Shown here: piece after piece, positions 34,145 to 41,471 of the stretch
Numbering within the stretch: the stretch's first letter is position 1
Layout: every line of letters starts with the position of its first letter
Assembly (NCBI RefSeq): GCF_007858285.1
Contig: NZ_VFIL01000009.1
Location: 124,001-188,000, forward strand
Origin: Pseudomonas brenneri
GTDB taxonomy: Bacteria > Pseudomonadota > Gammaproteobacteria > Pseudomonadales > Pseudomonadaceae
Length of the DNA stretch: 64,000 nucleotides
Direction: 5' to 3'
The notes under the pieces: model-generated
Database searches by the model: none
Told to the model about the DNA's origin: nothing
What the model saw: only the letters and a program-made list of their open reading frames with translations
Position numbers and translations under genes: made by a program

Positions 34145-34623
34145 GCAACACCTGTGGCAGCAATAGTAGAGACCGGGAACACCGGCTTGTCTTGAACGTA
34201 CTTGAGCCCGGGGTTGACCACCAATTGGCCGTCGATCAGGGCTTTGGAACCTAGCAACAGGCGGTAACGCATGGTTTTGCGGCAAGCCAGGGTGAACTCC
34301 ACCCGCCATACCCGATCACCCAGGGCCAAGGTGGTGCTGATGACGTAGCGCACCTGCGCCTGGCCGTTGGAGCTTTTAATGGTTTTCATTGCCACCAGCG
34401 GTGCTTCGCAGCGCCGGTGGCGCAGTTGCACCACGCTGCCCAGGTGCGCGGTGAAGCGCACCCACTTTTCACCGTCACGCTCAAAAGGCTCGATCTCGGT
34501 GGCGTGCAGGCTGGAGGTACTGGCCCCGGTGTCGATCTTCGCGCGCAGGCCCGCCACTCCCAAATCGGGAAGTGCCACCCACTCGCGCAGACCGACAACG
34601 GTCAAATGGTCAAATGTCTTCAA
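34141..34623 (-). CDS. rimB: Retropepsin-like protease RimB
   Basis: A zinc/aspartate-type protease-like protein of about 160 residues in the retropepsin-like family (Pfam zinc protease PF05618). The catalytic-type phrase is AKIDTGASTSSLHA. RimB partners with RimK in controlling S6 modification. The start is uncertain: TTG 34623 would give the usual LKTFDHLTVVGLREW beginning, and TTG 34632 three codons earlier is also open; no ATG or strong ribosome site is present. It overlaps rimK by four bases. Confidence 0.82.
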   Translation of the reverse strand: MKTFDHLTVVGLREWVALPDLGVAGLRAKIDTGASTSSLHATEIEPFERDGEKWVRFTAHLGSVVQLRHRRCEAPLVAMKTIKSSNGQAQVRYVISTTLALGDRVWRVEFTLACRKTMRYRLLLGSKALIDGQLVVNPGLKYVQDKPVFPVSTIAATGVA

Positions 34624-34852
34624 TATGAACAACCGGCAATCAGAAATATTTCCAAGTCAGACGACACTAGCGCCCAACTGCTCACGGATTGTGACAACCC
34701 AGGAACGTTGACGAGCGCTTGGAGCCGAATTCGCGGTATTCACGCAGAATATTCACCAAATGGCGACAGATATCTTCACGCCATGAAAAACCACGGCTGA
34801 AGGGAAACTGCCTGACACCTGGCGTATCTTAGGTGAGCCTTGGCGTTTGTGC

Positions 34853-34868
34853 GTCGAAGGGGTTCGAC
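34853..34868 (+). promoter_or_regulatory. Small hairpin in the hslR leader
   Basis: Arms GTCGAA and TTCGAC close a GGGG loop 38 bases before the GTG start of hslR. The rest of the 282-base gap between rimB and hslR shows no clear gene. A heat-shock promoter is expected but I could not place a convincing one. Confidence 0.3.
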
Positions 34869-34905
34869 TGTTAAGTTGCGACATTTTTCAGAGCGAGGAA
34901 TTCAA

Positions 34906-35313
34906 GTGGCTCAAAAGCAGGAAGAGGACGAAAAAGTCCGTTTGGACAAGTGGTTGTGGGCCGCACGTTTCTACAAGACGCGGGCCTTGGCCAAGGCCGC
35001 CATCGAGAGCGGCAAGGTGCATTGCCGTGGCGAGCGCTGCAAACCGGGCAAGGAGCCGCGCATTGGCGACGAGTTGCAGATTCGTGTTGGGTTTGAAGAG
35101 AAAACAGTGGTGGTAGAGGCGCTGTCCATCGTCCGCCGCGGCGCTCCCGAAGCGCAGGCGCTGTACACCGAGACCCCGGCCAGTATCGCCAAGCGCGAAA
35201 ACGCCGCGGCCATGCGCAAGGCCGGAGCGTTGGGTATGAGCACCGATGGCAAACCGAGCAAGAAACAGCGTCGCGACCTGTTCAAGTTTCGCGGTAGTGG
35301 CAGTGACGACTGA
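34906..35313 (+). CDS. hslR: Hsp15-type ribosome-associated RNA-binding protein
   Basis: A 135-residue protein with an S4 RNA-binding domain (VRLDKWLWAARFYKTRALAKAAIESGKV) and a basic C-terminal tail. Hsp15 binds free 50S subunits carrying nascent chains and helps recycle them. The start is GTG 34906, chosen because GCGAGGAA lies just upstream and the length matches E. coli Hsp15 (133). Upstream open codons are non-coding in character. Confidence 0.92.
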   Translation: MAQKQEEDEKVRLDKWLWAARFYKTRALAKAAIESGKVHCRGERCKPGKEPRIGDELQIRVGFEEKTVVVEALSIVRRGAPEAQALYTETPASIAKRENAAAMRKAGALGMSTDGKPSKKQRRDLFKFRGSGSDD

Positions 35314-35316
35314 GTG

Positions 35317-35535
35317 TCAGTTATCTGCTGTAGGAACTGGCTCAGGCGTTGTGGACCACGCTCGGGCGATCGCCCACACATTCAGCCAGAACGGGTGGCT
35401 GGCCAGCGGGTCATTGAGCAACTGAAACAGCCACTCGTCGAATATCACGTAAAGCATCTGGTCCGTGGGCCATAGCCAAAACACAGGAGCCCCAGAGCGA
35501 GTAAATTGCACAGGGCCAATCACCCGAGGTTCCAC
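35317..35535 (-). CDS. Small hypothetical protein (72 residues)
   Basis: A 72-residue ORF fills the gap between hslR and hslO on the opposite strand. It is rich in Trp, Phe and Leu (FWLWPTDQMLYVIFDEWLF) with few arginines, unlike chance ORFs in this G+C-rich genome. The start is ATG 35535. I do not recognise it. The equivalent P. aeruginosa interval also carries a small hypothetical gene as I recall it, which mildly supports a real gene. Confidence 0.45.
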   Translation of the reverse strand: MEPRVIGPVQFTRSGAPVFWLWPTDQMLYVIFDEWLFQLLNDPLASHPFWLNVWAIARAWSTTPEPVPTADN

Positions 35536-35678
35536 TTGGCTTGGAACAAACCCGGATTGTTCATAAACTGTTTCCTCTTCGCTCTAAAACTCTCCACCTA
35601 TCGGAAGAAAGGCGCACCAAATTGGTGCCAGGGCGCATAATTTTAGAAATATCGTCATCAATTCAGATACCCAGACCT

Positions 35679-36581
35679 ATGACTGATCTACCGGATACCG
35701 ACTTCACCCAACGTTTCCTCTTTGACGACAACGACGCTCGTGGCGAACTGGTTGCCCTGGAGCGCAGCTATGCCGAAGTCCTTGCCAAGCACCCCTATCC
35801 GGAGCCGGTCGCGCAGTTGCTCGGCGAACTGATGGCCGCCGCCTCGCTGCTGGTGGGCACCATGAAGTTCGATGGCTTGCTGATTCTCCAGGCCCGTTCC
35901 GAAGGCCCGGTTCCCATGCTAATGATCGAGTGCTCCAGCCAGCGCGAAATCCGTGGTCTGGCCCGTTATGAAGAGGACCAGATCCCGGCGGACGCGACCT
36001 TGGCCGACCTGATGCCCAACGGCGTGCTGGCGTTGACCATCGACCCGACCGTTGGCCAGCGGTACCAGGGCATTGTCGACCTGGACGGTGAAACCCTGTC
36101 CGACTGCTTCACCAACTATTTCGTCATGTCCCAGCAAGTGGGCACCCGTTTCTGGCTCAATGCCGACGGCAAGCGCGCCCGTGGCCTGCTGTTGCAACAG
36201 CTGCCGGCCGACCGTATCAAGGACGAGGATGAGCGCGAAGAAAGCTGGCGCGGTCTCACTGCCCTGGCCGGTACCTTGACCGCTGAAGAGCTGCTGGGAC
36301 TGGACAACGAAACCATCCTGCACCGCCTCTACCACGAAGAAGAGGTGCGCCTGTTCGATGCGCAATCGCTGCATTTCCATTGCAGCTGTTCCCGCGAGCG
36401 TTCGGGCAATGCTCTGGTGAGCCTGGGCCTGGAAGATGCGCAAAACCTTGCGGTGGAGCACGGTGGCAGAATCGAAATCGACTGCCAGTTCTGCAACCAG
36501 CGCTACCTGTTCGACGCTGCCGATATCGCCCAATTGTTCGCTGGCGCTGGCGTTGACACCCCTTCGGGTACCCACCACTAA
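35679..36581 (+). CDS. hslO: Redox-regulated chaperone Hsp33
   Basis: A 300-residue Hsp33. The C-terminal zinc switch has Cys235-Ser-Cys237 and Cys269-x-x-Cys272 (CQFC), which bind zinc when reduced and form disulfides that activate holdase activity under oxidative heat stress. The start is ATG 35679 (MTDLPDTDFTQRF); the open frame extends to 35541 but with no support. It sits between hslR and pckA, and its stop overlaps an AAACGTTT palindrome. Confidence 0.95.
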   Translation: MTDLPDTDFTQRFLFDDNDARGELVALERSYAEVLAKHPYPEPVAQLLGELMAAASLLVGTMKFDGLLILQARSEGPVPMLMIECSSQREIRGLARYEEDQIPADATLADLMPNGVLALTIDPTVGQRYQGIVDLDGETLSDCFTNYFVMSQQVGTRFWLNADGKRARGLLLQQLPADRIKDEDEREESWRGLTALAGTLTAEELLGLDNETILHRLYHEEEVRLFDAQSLHFHCSCSRERSGNALVSLGLEDAQNLAVEHGGRIEIDCQFCNQRYLFDAADIAQLFAGAGVDTPSGTHH

Positions 36582-36588
36582 AACGTTT
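36581..36588. promoter_or_regulatory. AAACGTTT box 1 (pckA upstream)
   Basis: AAACGTTT within TAAAACGTTTAA overlaps the hslO stop codon. It resembles half of a Cra/FruR site (TGAAACGTTTCA). A second copy lies downstream of the probable pckA promoter. Confidence 0.35.
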
Positions 36589-36668
36589 AAGCACAGGTAA
36601 ATCACCTGACAAACGCCGGATTAGAGGTGTTCTGACGGGAGGGCCCTACTCTTTTTGGGCTTTTCTGG

Positions 36669-36674
36669 CATAAT
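36669..36674 (+). promoter_or_regulatory. Candidate -10 of pckA
   Basis: CATAAT lies about 92 bases before the pckA ATG, preceded by a poor -35 at the right distance. Transcription from here would give a leader of about 80 bases containing two hairpins. Confidence 0.4.
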
Positions 36675-36693
36675 CCGGCCCACTTTTTTCGCG

Positions 36694-36718
36694 GTAGTAG
36701 TGCGCAACTTTCTACTAC
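36694..36718 (+). promoter_or_regulatory. pckA leader hairpin 1
   Basis: GTAGTAG and CTACTAC pair around an 11-base loop in the predicted untranslated leader. Confidence 0.45.
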
Positions 36719-36719
36719 A

Positions 36720-36727
36720 AAACGTTT
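36720..36727. promoter_or_regulatory. AAACGTTT box 2 (pckA leader)
   Basis: Second AAACGTTT, 139 bases from the first and just after hairpin 1. If read by Cra/FruR it would be downstream of the start of transcription, a roadblock position. Confidence 0.35.
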
Positions 36728-36734
36728 GGAGCAC

Positions 36735-36749
36735 TCGGCCATAGGCCGA
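36735..36749 (+). promoter_or_regulatory. pckA leader hairpin 2
   Basis: TCGGCC and GGCCGA pair around ATA, immediately before the GGGGAA ribosome site of pckA; it could hinder or present that site. Confidence 0.45.
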
Positions 36750-36760
36750 CGGGGAACCTC

Positions 36761-38302
36761 ATGACGCAAGCCAATAACGCCGTATACACCGATCTGAGTG
36801 TTGACGATCTGGTCAAAGAAGCCCTGCAGCGCGGTGAAGGCGTGCTTGCCGATACTGGCGCGCTGGTCGTAGAAACCGGTCACCGTACCGGTCGTTCGCC
36901 GGTCGACCGTTTCATCGTTGAAGAGCCGTCCACCCAGGCCGCCATCGCCTGGGGCCCGATCAATCGCAAGTTCCCGGCCGACAAGTTCGATGCCCTGTGG
37001 GCTCGCGTCGAGGCCTTCAACAACGCGCAAGAGCATTTCGTTTCCCACGTTCACGTTGGTGCTGCGCAAGACCACTACCTGGCCGTGAAAATGACCACCC
37101 AGACTGCCTGGCAGAACCTGTTCGGTCGTTGCCTGTTCATCAACCCGGCCCAGTACAACCCGGCCGGTCGTGAAGAGTGGCAAGTGCTCAATGTTGCCAA
37201 CTTCGAATGCGTACCAGAGCGTGACGGCACCAACTCCGACGGTTGCGTGATCCTCAACTTCGCCCAGAAGAAAGTCCTGATCGCTGGCATGCGCTACGCC
37301 GGCGAGATGAAGAAAGCCATGTTCTCGGTGCAGAACTTCCTGCTGCCGGCCGCTGACGTGCTGCCAATGCACTGCGCTGCCAACATCGGTGAAGAAGGCG
37401 ACGTGACCCTGTTCTTCGGTCTGTCCGGCACCGGCAAGACCACCCTGTCTGCCGACGAAAGCCGTTACTTGATCGGTGACGACGAACACGGTTGGGGCGA
37501 AGGCGTGGTGTTCAACATCGAAGGCGGTTGCTATGCCAAGTGCATCGACTTGTCCGAGAAGAACGAGCCGGTCATCTGGAAAGCCATCAAGCACGGCGCG
37601 GTCCTGGAAAACGTCGTGATCAACGATGCCAAGCACGCCGACTACACCGATGTCAGCCTGACCCAGAACAGTCGCGCCGCGTACCCGCTGGAGCACGTTG
37701 CCAAGCGTTCCGAGCAGAACCTGGGTGGCGAGCCGAACGCAGTGATCTTCCTGACCTGCGACCTGACTGGCGTGCTGCCACCGGTGTCGATCCTCAATGA
37801 AGAGCAAGCGGCCTACCACTTCCTGTCCGGTTACACCGCACTGGTTGGCTCGACTGAAATGGGTTCGGGCAGCGGCATCAAGTCGACGTTCTCTACCTGC
37901 TTCGGCGCGCCGTTCTTCCCGCGTCCAGCTGGTGAATACGCAGAGCTTTTGATCAAGCGCATCCGCGGTTTCGGCTCCAAGGTCTACCTGGTCAACACCG
38001 GCTGGACCGGCGGCGGCTACGGTGTCGGCAAGCGCTTCAACATCCCGACCACCCGTGCAGTGATCGCAGCGATCCAGAGCGGCGCGTTGATCGGTGCGCA
38101 AACCGAGCACCTGGACACCATCAACCTCGACGTGCCATTGGCCGTACCGGGCGTTGAGACTGGCCTGTTGAACCCACGCAACACCTGGGCTGACAAGGCT
38201 GCCTACGACGAAGCAGCCAAGGCTCTGGCCGGCCTGTTCGTCGAGAACTTCAAGAAGTTTGAAGTGAGCGACGCGATCAAGGCAGCGGGTCCTAAGTTAT
38301 AA
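36761..38302 (+). CDS. pckA: Phosphoenolpyruvate carboxykinase (ATP)
   Basis: A 513-residue ATP-dependent PEP carboxykinase, converting oxaloacetate and ATP to PEP and CO2 in gluconeogenesis. The kinase P-loop is GLSGTGKTTLS at about residues 220-230, with HGWGEGVVFNIEGGCYAK after it and the metal-binding YRLGDDEH-like GDDEHGWG region. Family length is about 510-540. A GGGGAA site precedes ATG 36761. The gene has its own terminator and a structured leader, so it is probably monocistronic. Codon choice is strongly biased, as expected for high expression. Confidence 0.96.
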   Translation: MTQANNAVYTDLSVDDLVKEALQRGEGVLADTGALVVETGHRTGRSPVDRFIVEEPSTQAAIAWGPINRKFPADKFDALWARVEAFNNAQEHFVSHVHVGAAQDHYLAVKMTTQTAWQNLFGRCLFINPAQYNPAGREEWQVLNVANFECVPERDGTNSDGCVILNFAQKKVLIAGMRYAGEMKKAMFSVQNFLLPAADVLPMHCAANIGEEGDVTLFFGLSGTGKTTLSADESRYLIGDDEHGWGEGVVFNIEGGCYAKCIDLSEKNEPVIWKAIKHGAVLENVVINDAKHADYTDVSLTQNSRAAYPLEHVAKRSEQNLGGEPNAVIFLTCDLTGVLPPVSILNEEQAAYHFLSGYTALVGSTEMGSGSGIKSTFSTCFGAPFFPRPAGEYAELLIKRIRGFGSKVYLVNTGWTGGGYGVGKRFNIPTTRAVIAAIQSGALIGAQTEHLDTINLDVPLAVPGVETGLLNPRNTWADKAAYDEAAKALAGLFVENFKKFEVSDAIKAAGPKL

Positions 38303-38317
38303 GATTCACTGGCTGTT

Positions 38318-38346
38318 AAAAAGCCGCCCCTAGTGGGCGGCTTTTT
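38318..38346 (+). terminator. Rho-independent terminator of pckA
   Basis: AAAAGCCGCCC and GGGCGGCTTTT pair around a short loop and are followed by a T-run, 16 bases after the stop. Confidence 0.92.
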
Positions 38347-38373
38347 TGTGCGCAAGGGAATCTGAAATACCAG

Positions 38374-38469
38374 CCGCGCTGGGCTGCGAAGCAGCCCCAG
38401 TAAGCCGAATGTGCTGTATCAGATACACCGTGGCGGCTGGTTTTTGGGCTGCTTCGCAGCCCAGCGCGG
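38374..38469. repeat. REP-like doublet with GGGCTGCGAAGCAGCCC core
   Basis: The left unit CCGCGCTGGGCTGCGAAGCA and its inverted copy TGCTTCGCAGCCCAGCGCGG bound a 96-base element. The REP core differs from all others in the window, so it is another family. Each unit can form its own hairpin. Confidence 0.85.
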
Positions 38470-38572
38470 ACGATGCGGCGTTCCGACAAGCCCGCTCGCC
38501 ACAGCAGCCCTATCTGCTTAGCAATGCCGTGATAGCAGAGTGTCAGTTGATAAATCTGGTACTGATACACCG

Positions 38573-38597
38573 CTATCGCGAGCAAGCCCGCTCCGAG
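38573..38597. repeat. Single degraded REP
   Basis: TATCGCGAGCAAGCCCGCTC matches the right half of the TGTGGGAGCGGGC doublets; the left half is missing. Confidence 0.7.
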
Positions 38598-38616
38598 ATT
38601 AATGACTCGGTGTTTT

Positions 38617-39258
38617 TCAACTCAAATTTTCCAGCGTCTGCGTATCCCAGCCCTGAGTCTTGACGGCCAGGTAGAGCATGCCAATGGTTAGCGGCATCTT
38701 CTCGCCCCGGCCCTTGGCGCGATGTTTGAGGAACACGTCAAACACCGGTGGGTTGAAGTAACGGTAGGCATCATAGTCGCCCAGGTCGAGATCAAATGTC
38801 TGCTCCAGCGCTTCCATGAACTGCCTGGCTTCCGCGCCGTCGCACCCGAGGTCGAAGTTGAGCGAGGTTTTAAGGCGGATGGTCTTGTGCTTGGGCAGGC
38901 CGATTTCTTCATGCAGCAATTGCAGGAGCTGCTGCATGACGGGGTCTTCTGGGAAGTGCGGGGCCAGGTTCATGGTGGGGGCACGCCGGAGTGGGTGAGG
39001 GGGTTGGTCATGGCGGTAGCGGTACTTGTTGCGGGTGAAGAACAGTGCCAAGCCTATCAAGAACAGAGCGAGGGGGAGCAGTTGAATACTAAGAATGATC
39101 GCTACGTAAGGTAGCCAGAATGTCAGGATCAAGCCGCTTGCGATAAACGTGACAGCAAAACGTTTCCTGAGTGTGCAGTCGGTGATTTTGTAATACAGCA
39201 ACAGATAAAAGGCGAAGAAGATCGCCGCCTGTAGATAGAGCATTTGACTATGGCTCAT
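38617..39258 (-). CDS. Membrane protein with C-terminal DUF1493 domain
   Basis: A 213-residue protein from ATG 39258. Residues about 5-85 hold two or three hydrophobic helices, followed by a basic stretch. From about 95 to the end the sequence fits DUF1493 (PF07377): PVMQQLLQLLHEEIGL, then NFDLGCDGAEARQFMEALEQTFDLDL, then PLTIGMLYLAVKTQGW. DUF1493 resembles acyl carrier proteins, but no serine stands at the usual attachment place (DLGCDGAEA). An internal Met (NLAPHFPED) could allow a soluble DUF1493 form. It overlaps the end of the upstream gene by 11 bases. No function is known to me. Confidence 0.68.
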   Translation of the reverse strand: MSHSQMLYLQAAIFFAFYLLLYYKITDCTLRKRFAVTFIASGLILTFWLPYVAIILSIQLLPLALFLIGLALFFTRNKYRYRHDQPPHPLRRAPTMNLAPHFPEDPVMQQLLQLLHEEIGLPKHKTIRLKTSLNFDLGCDGAEARQFMEALEQTFDLDLGDYDAYRYFNPPVFDVFLKHRAKGRGEKMPLTIGMLYLAVKTQGWDTQTLENLS

Positions 39259-39730
39259 TTGAGTACACGTGTAGTGAGAGGCTGGAGCGCTGCGGGCCAA
39301 TTCCCCCGCTGACCTGAGCCTCTAGGCCGATGATGATGTCTGCATGCTGGAAGTTGCGCAGCTGGCGCGATATCAAATCGCTGGTAGCTTTTTCGACCAG
39401 TGATTCTGCCTTGCTGGACATGAGCCCAATTGGGGCTGCCACCGCTCCAGATATAGTTTCTTTGATGACTTTGTTCCGGTTGTTCAAGCTATCTGCCTGT
39501 TTTCTAGTCAGCGGTTTTGAAATGACCACTGTCATGAGGCAAGGAAGGTCTTGGGCGAGCATTCGCTCATACAGATTTTGTAGTCGCAGGCGAACTTCCT
39601 GCGCTGAGGTCTTTGCTTCTAGTAAGCAAAGGCTGGCAAGTGCTTGCTTGTTGTTGGGTCGTACAGTGAAACGAATCACGCTGAACGTGACCCCGTAATG
39701 GCCAATGTATTGAGTCCTTTCAAGGTCCAT
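39248..39730 (-). CDS. Hypothetical protein (160 residues) upstream of the DUF1493 gene
   Basis: 160 residues from ATG 39730, unrecognised. The N-terminal half looks alpha/beta (GVTFSVIRFTVRPNN, EVRLRLQNLYERML, LPCLMTVVISKPL). A mildly hydrophobic stretch (ISGAVAAPIGLMSS) lies in the middle, and the C-terminus is beta-like (ADIIIGLEAQVSGG). It overlaps the DUF1493 gene, suggesting the two products act together. Base composition appears less G+C-rich than the flanking core genes by eye. Confidence 0.6.
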   Translation of the reverse strand: MDLERTQYIGHYGVTFSVIRFTVRPNNKQALASLCLLEAKTSAQEVRLRLQNLYERMLAQDLPCLMTVVISKPLTRKQADSLNNRNKVIKETISGAVAAPIGLMSSKAESLVEKATSDLISRQLRNFQHADIIIGLEAQVSGGIGPQRSSLSLHVYSNEP

Positions 39731-39760
39731 GGATTTCTTGCCGAGAGGGTTGTGAGGGCG

Positions 39761-40003
39761 CTAGTTTCGGTCAAGCTTGGTTGATTCTGTAGGGGGTTGA
39801 GTTTGCACTGGAGGTAGTTTGGGAAGCGTATGGTGCCTTGCTTGGCGATTTCCTACAGAGGCTTCCGATACTTGAAGTTGGGCTAAGAGGCGCCCACCCA
39901 TAGTTGGGATAAAAACCACGTCACATTTTGTATAAAATCCCGGCAAGCCGCCTGAATTCAGCGTATGTTTCACCGCAAAATCTTGTAGGGCGATTCCGCC
40001 CAC
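39761..40003 (-). CDS. Possible small protein or gene remnant (80 residues)
   Basis: An 80-residue ORF with GTG start at 40003 and no ribosome site; a stop lies two codons upstream. It ends 30 bases before the 160-residue gene on the same strand. The N-terminal half (GGIALQDFAVKHTLNSGGLPGFYTKCDVVF) could be real protein, while the C-terminus is proline- and threonine-rich. It could be the tail of a larger deleted gene. I do not recognise it. Confidence 0.3.
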   Translation of the reverse strand: MGGIALQDFAVKHTLNSGGLPGFYTKCDVVFIPTMGGRLLAQLQVSEASVGNRQARHHTLPKLPPVQTQPPTESTKLDRN

Positions 40004-40022
40004 TACTTAAAGGGAGTTAAGC

Positions 40023-41198
40023 ATGGGTTTGCTTCGTGTCGCTTCGGCGATGTCTTTGTGCGCGCTGGCGTTTGCCGTCCAGGCCGAGCAGTTGCCAATT
40101 GAAGTGCTCAGTGCGGTGGTCAAGGACCAGAAAATCGCCGATGCCGAAGTTTTGTTGCAACGCAACGGCGCACAGAACGTGGTGGGGCGCACCAATGCCC
40201 AGGGCCAGGTCACCCTCACCAGCGAAGCTGCCGACGGTGCTGACAACCTGCTGATCATCAAGAAGCCCGGCTACTCCAACCTGGTGGTCAAGTGCCCGTG
40301 CAAAGGCATGACCTACGCCATCAGCCCGGTGATGGAAAACCTCGACGGCCTGCGTGTGGTGTTGACCTGGGGGCAGACGCCTTCTGACCTCGACTCCCAC
40401 ATGATCTTCCCTGGCAATAACATCTACTTCAACAGCAAGACCGGCACCGACGCCGAGCTGGATGTGGATGACACCGACAGCTACGGCCCCGAAACCATCA
40501 CCCTGCAGAAAAAACACTACGGCGAAAGCTACGTCTACGCCGTGCATGACTTCTCCAACCGCACCAATACCGGTTCCACGGCACTCTCCGAGAGCCAGGC
40601 CAAAGTGTTTGTGTACATGGGCCAGTCCCTGGTACGTACCTACTACGTGCCGACCAACCGCACCGGCAACTTGTGGACGGTGTTCCGCATGACTGGCAGC
40701 GGCGACTTCCAGGACATCAATACCTTCACCGGCGTGCTGGTCGAAGCCAAGGATGTACTCAACGAAGTCAAACCCCTGCTCAACGATAGCGTTGCCGTGG
40801 ATGCCGTGGTGGTCAGTTCCGCAGTCCAGGGTGATGCGAAAAAGCTGAACCTCAAAGGCGAAGCGGCCTACCAGGCCGGTAACCTGGACCAGGCGATCGA
40901 CTACTTCCGCCAGGCCATCGAGCTGGACAATTCCTTCGGCAAAGCCTACGGCAACCTCGGCCTGGCCTATCAGAAAGCCGGCAACACCGCCGAGTCGATC
41001 TGGGCCAACCGCAAGGCGATTGCCCTGGCCAGTGGCCCGACAGCCGCCACTGTGCGTGCCGGTTCCTACTACAACATCGCGCGGATCTACGAAGCGGCTG
41101 GGCAGTTTGCCGATGCGCTGCGTCACTACCAATTGGCCAAGGAACAGAAGGCCAACCCGGTGTATGACAAAGCTATTGAGCGTGTACAGAATCGCTGA
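40023..41198 (+). CDS. Exported YfaP/DUF2135-like protein with TPR repeats
   Basis: 391 residues from ATG 40023, which has a good AGGGAG site. A signal peptide ends near AFAVQA-EQLPI. Residues about 25-95 resemble a carboxypeptidase-regulatory-like beta domain (ADAEVLLQRNGAQNVVGRTNAQGQVTL). Residues about 105-240 resemble YfaP/DUF2135, with the typical LTWGQTPSDLDSHM and YGPETITL. From about 280 at least three TPR units follow (GEAAYQAGNLDQAIDYFRQAIELD, YGNLGLAYQKAG, YNIARIYEAAG). Probably a periplasmic scaffold; partner unknown. The arrangement beta-domains plus TPR in one chain is unusual. Confidence 0.72.
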   Translation: MGLLRVASAMSLCALAFAVQAEQLPIEVLSAVVKDQKIADAEVLLQRNGAQNVVGRTNAQGQVTLTSEAADGADNLLIIKKPGYSNLVVKCPCKGMTYAISPVMENLDGLRVVLTWGQTPSDLDSHMIFPGNNIYFNSKTGTDAELDVDDTDSYGPETITLQKKHYGESYVYAVHDFSNRTNTGSTALSESQAKVFVYMGQSLVRTYYVPTNRTGNLWTVFRMTGSGDFQDINTFTGVLVEAKDVLNEVKPLLNDSVAVDAVVVSSAVQGDAKKLNLKGEAAYQAGNLDQAIDYFRQAIELDNSFGKAYGNLGLAYQKAGNTAESIWANRKAIALASGPTAATVRAGSYYNIARIYEAAGQFADALRHYQLAKEQKANPVYDKAIERVQNR

Positions 41199-41224
41199 TT
41201 GAGTTGTAGTGAAGATCTAAAAAT

Positions 41225-41313
41225 GTGGGAGCGGGCTTGCTCGCGAATGCGGTGGCTCAGTCAACAGAGACTGTGACTGAACCACTGCATTCGCGAGCAA
41301 ACCCGCTCCCACA
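41225..41313. repeat. REPIN (REP doublet, 89-bp class)
   Basis: TGTGGGAGCGGGCTTGCTCG and its inverted copy (GCAAACCCGCTCCCACA) bound 89 bases, between the YfaP-like gene and recQ. The inner GTCA-rich sequence resembles that of the copy at 51663. Confidence 0.9.
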
Positions 41314-41471
41314 TTTGCTTTGGGGTGTTTTATAGATTGCCGTTTGCTACCGGCTTCGCCCCCGCAGCCTGTGTATCATCCTGTCTCTCTTTTACTCGCG
41401 ACCTTTCTCGATGCGCTGAAAATACCGGGCTATGTTTTAAGCCTGTTCAGCGGTCAATGGAGTGACAGCTC

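Larger units (their letters stand above)
38303..38616. other. Gene-free, repeat-rich stretch after pckA
   Basis: These 314 bases hold the pckA terminator, a REP-like doublet (38374-38469) and a single degraded REP (38573-38597). I see no gene in it. It forms the left border of a small accessory region. Confidence 0.65.

Noticed and set aside
38374..38469. Second terminator after pckA
   Set aside because: No T-run follows; it is a doublet of inverted REP-like units.
39761..40003. PAAR or other secretion-system protein
   Set aside because: No PAAR motif could be recognised; the sequence is too short and has no ribosome site.
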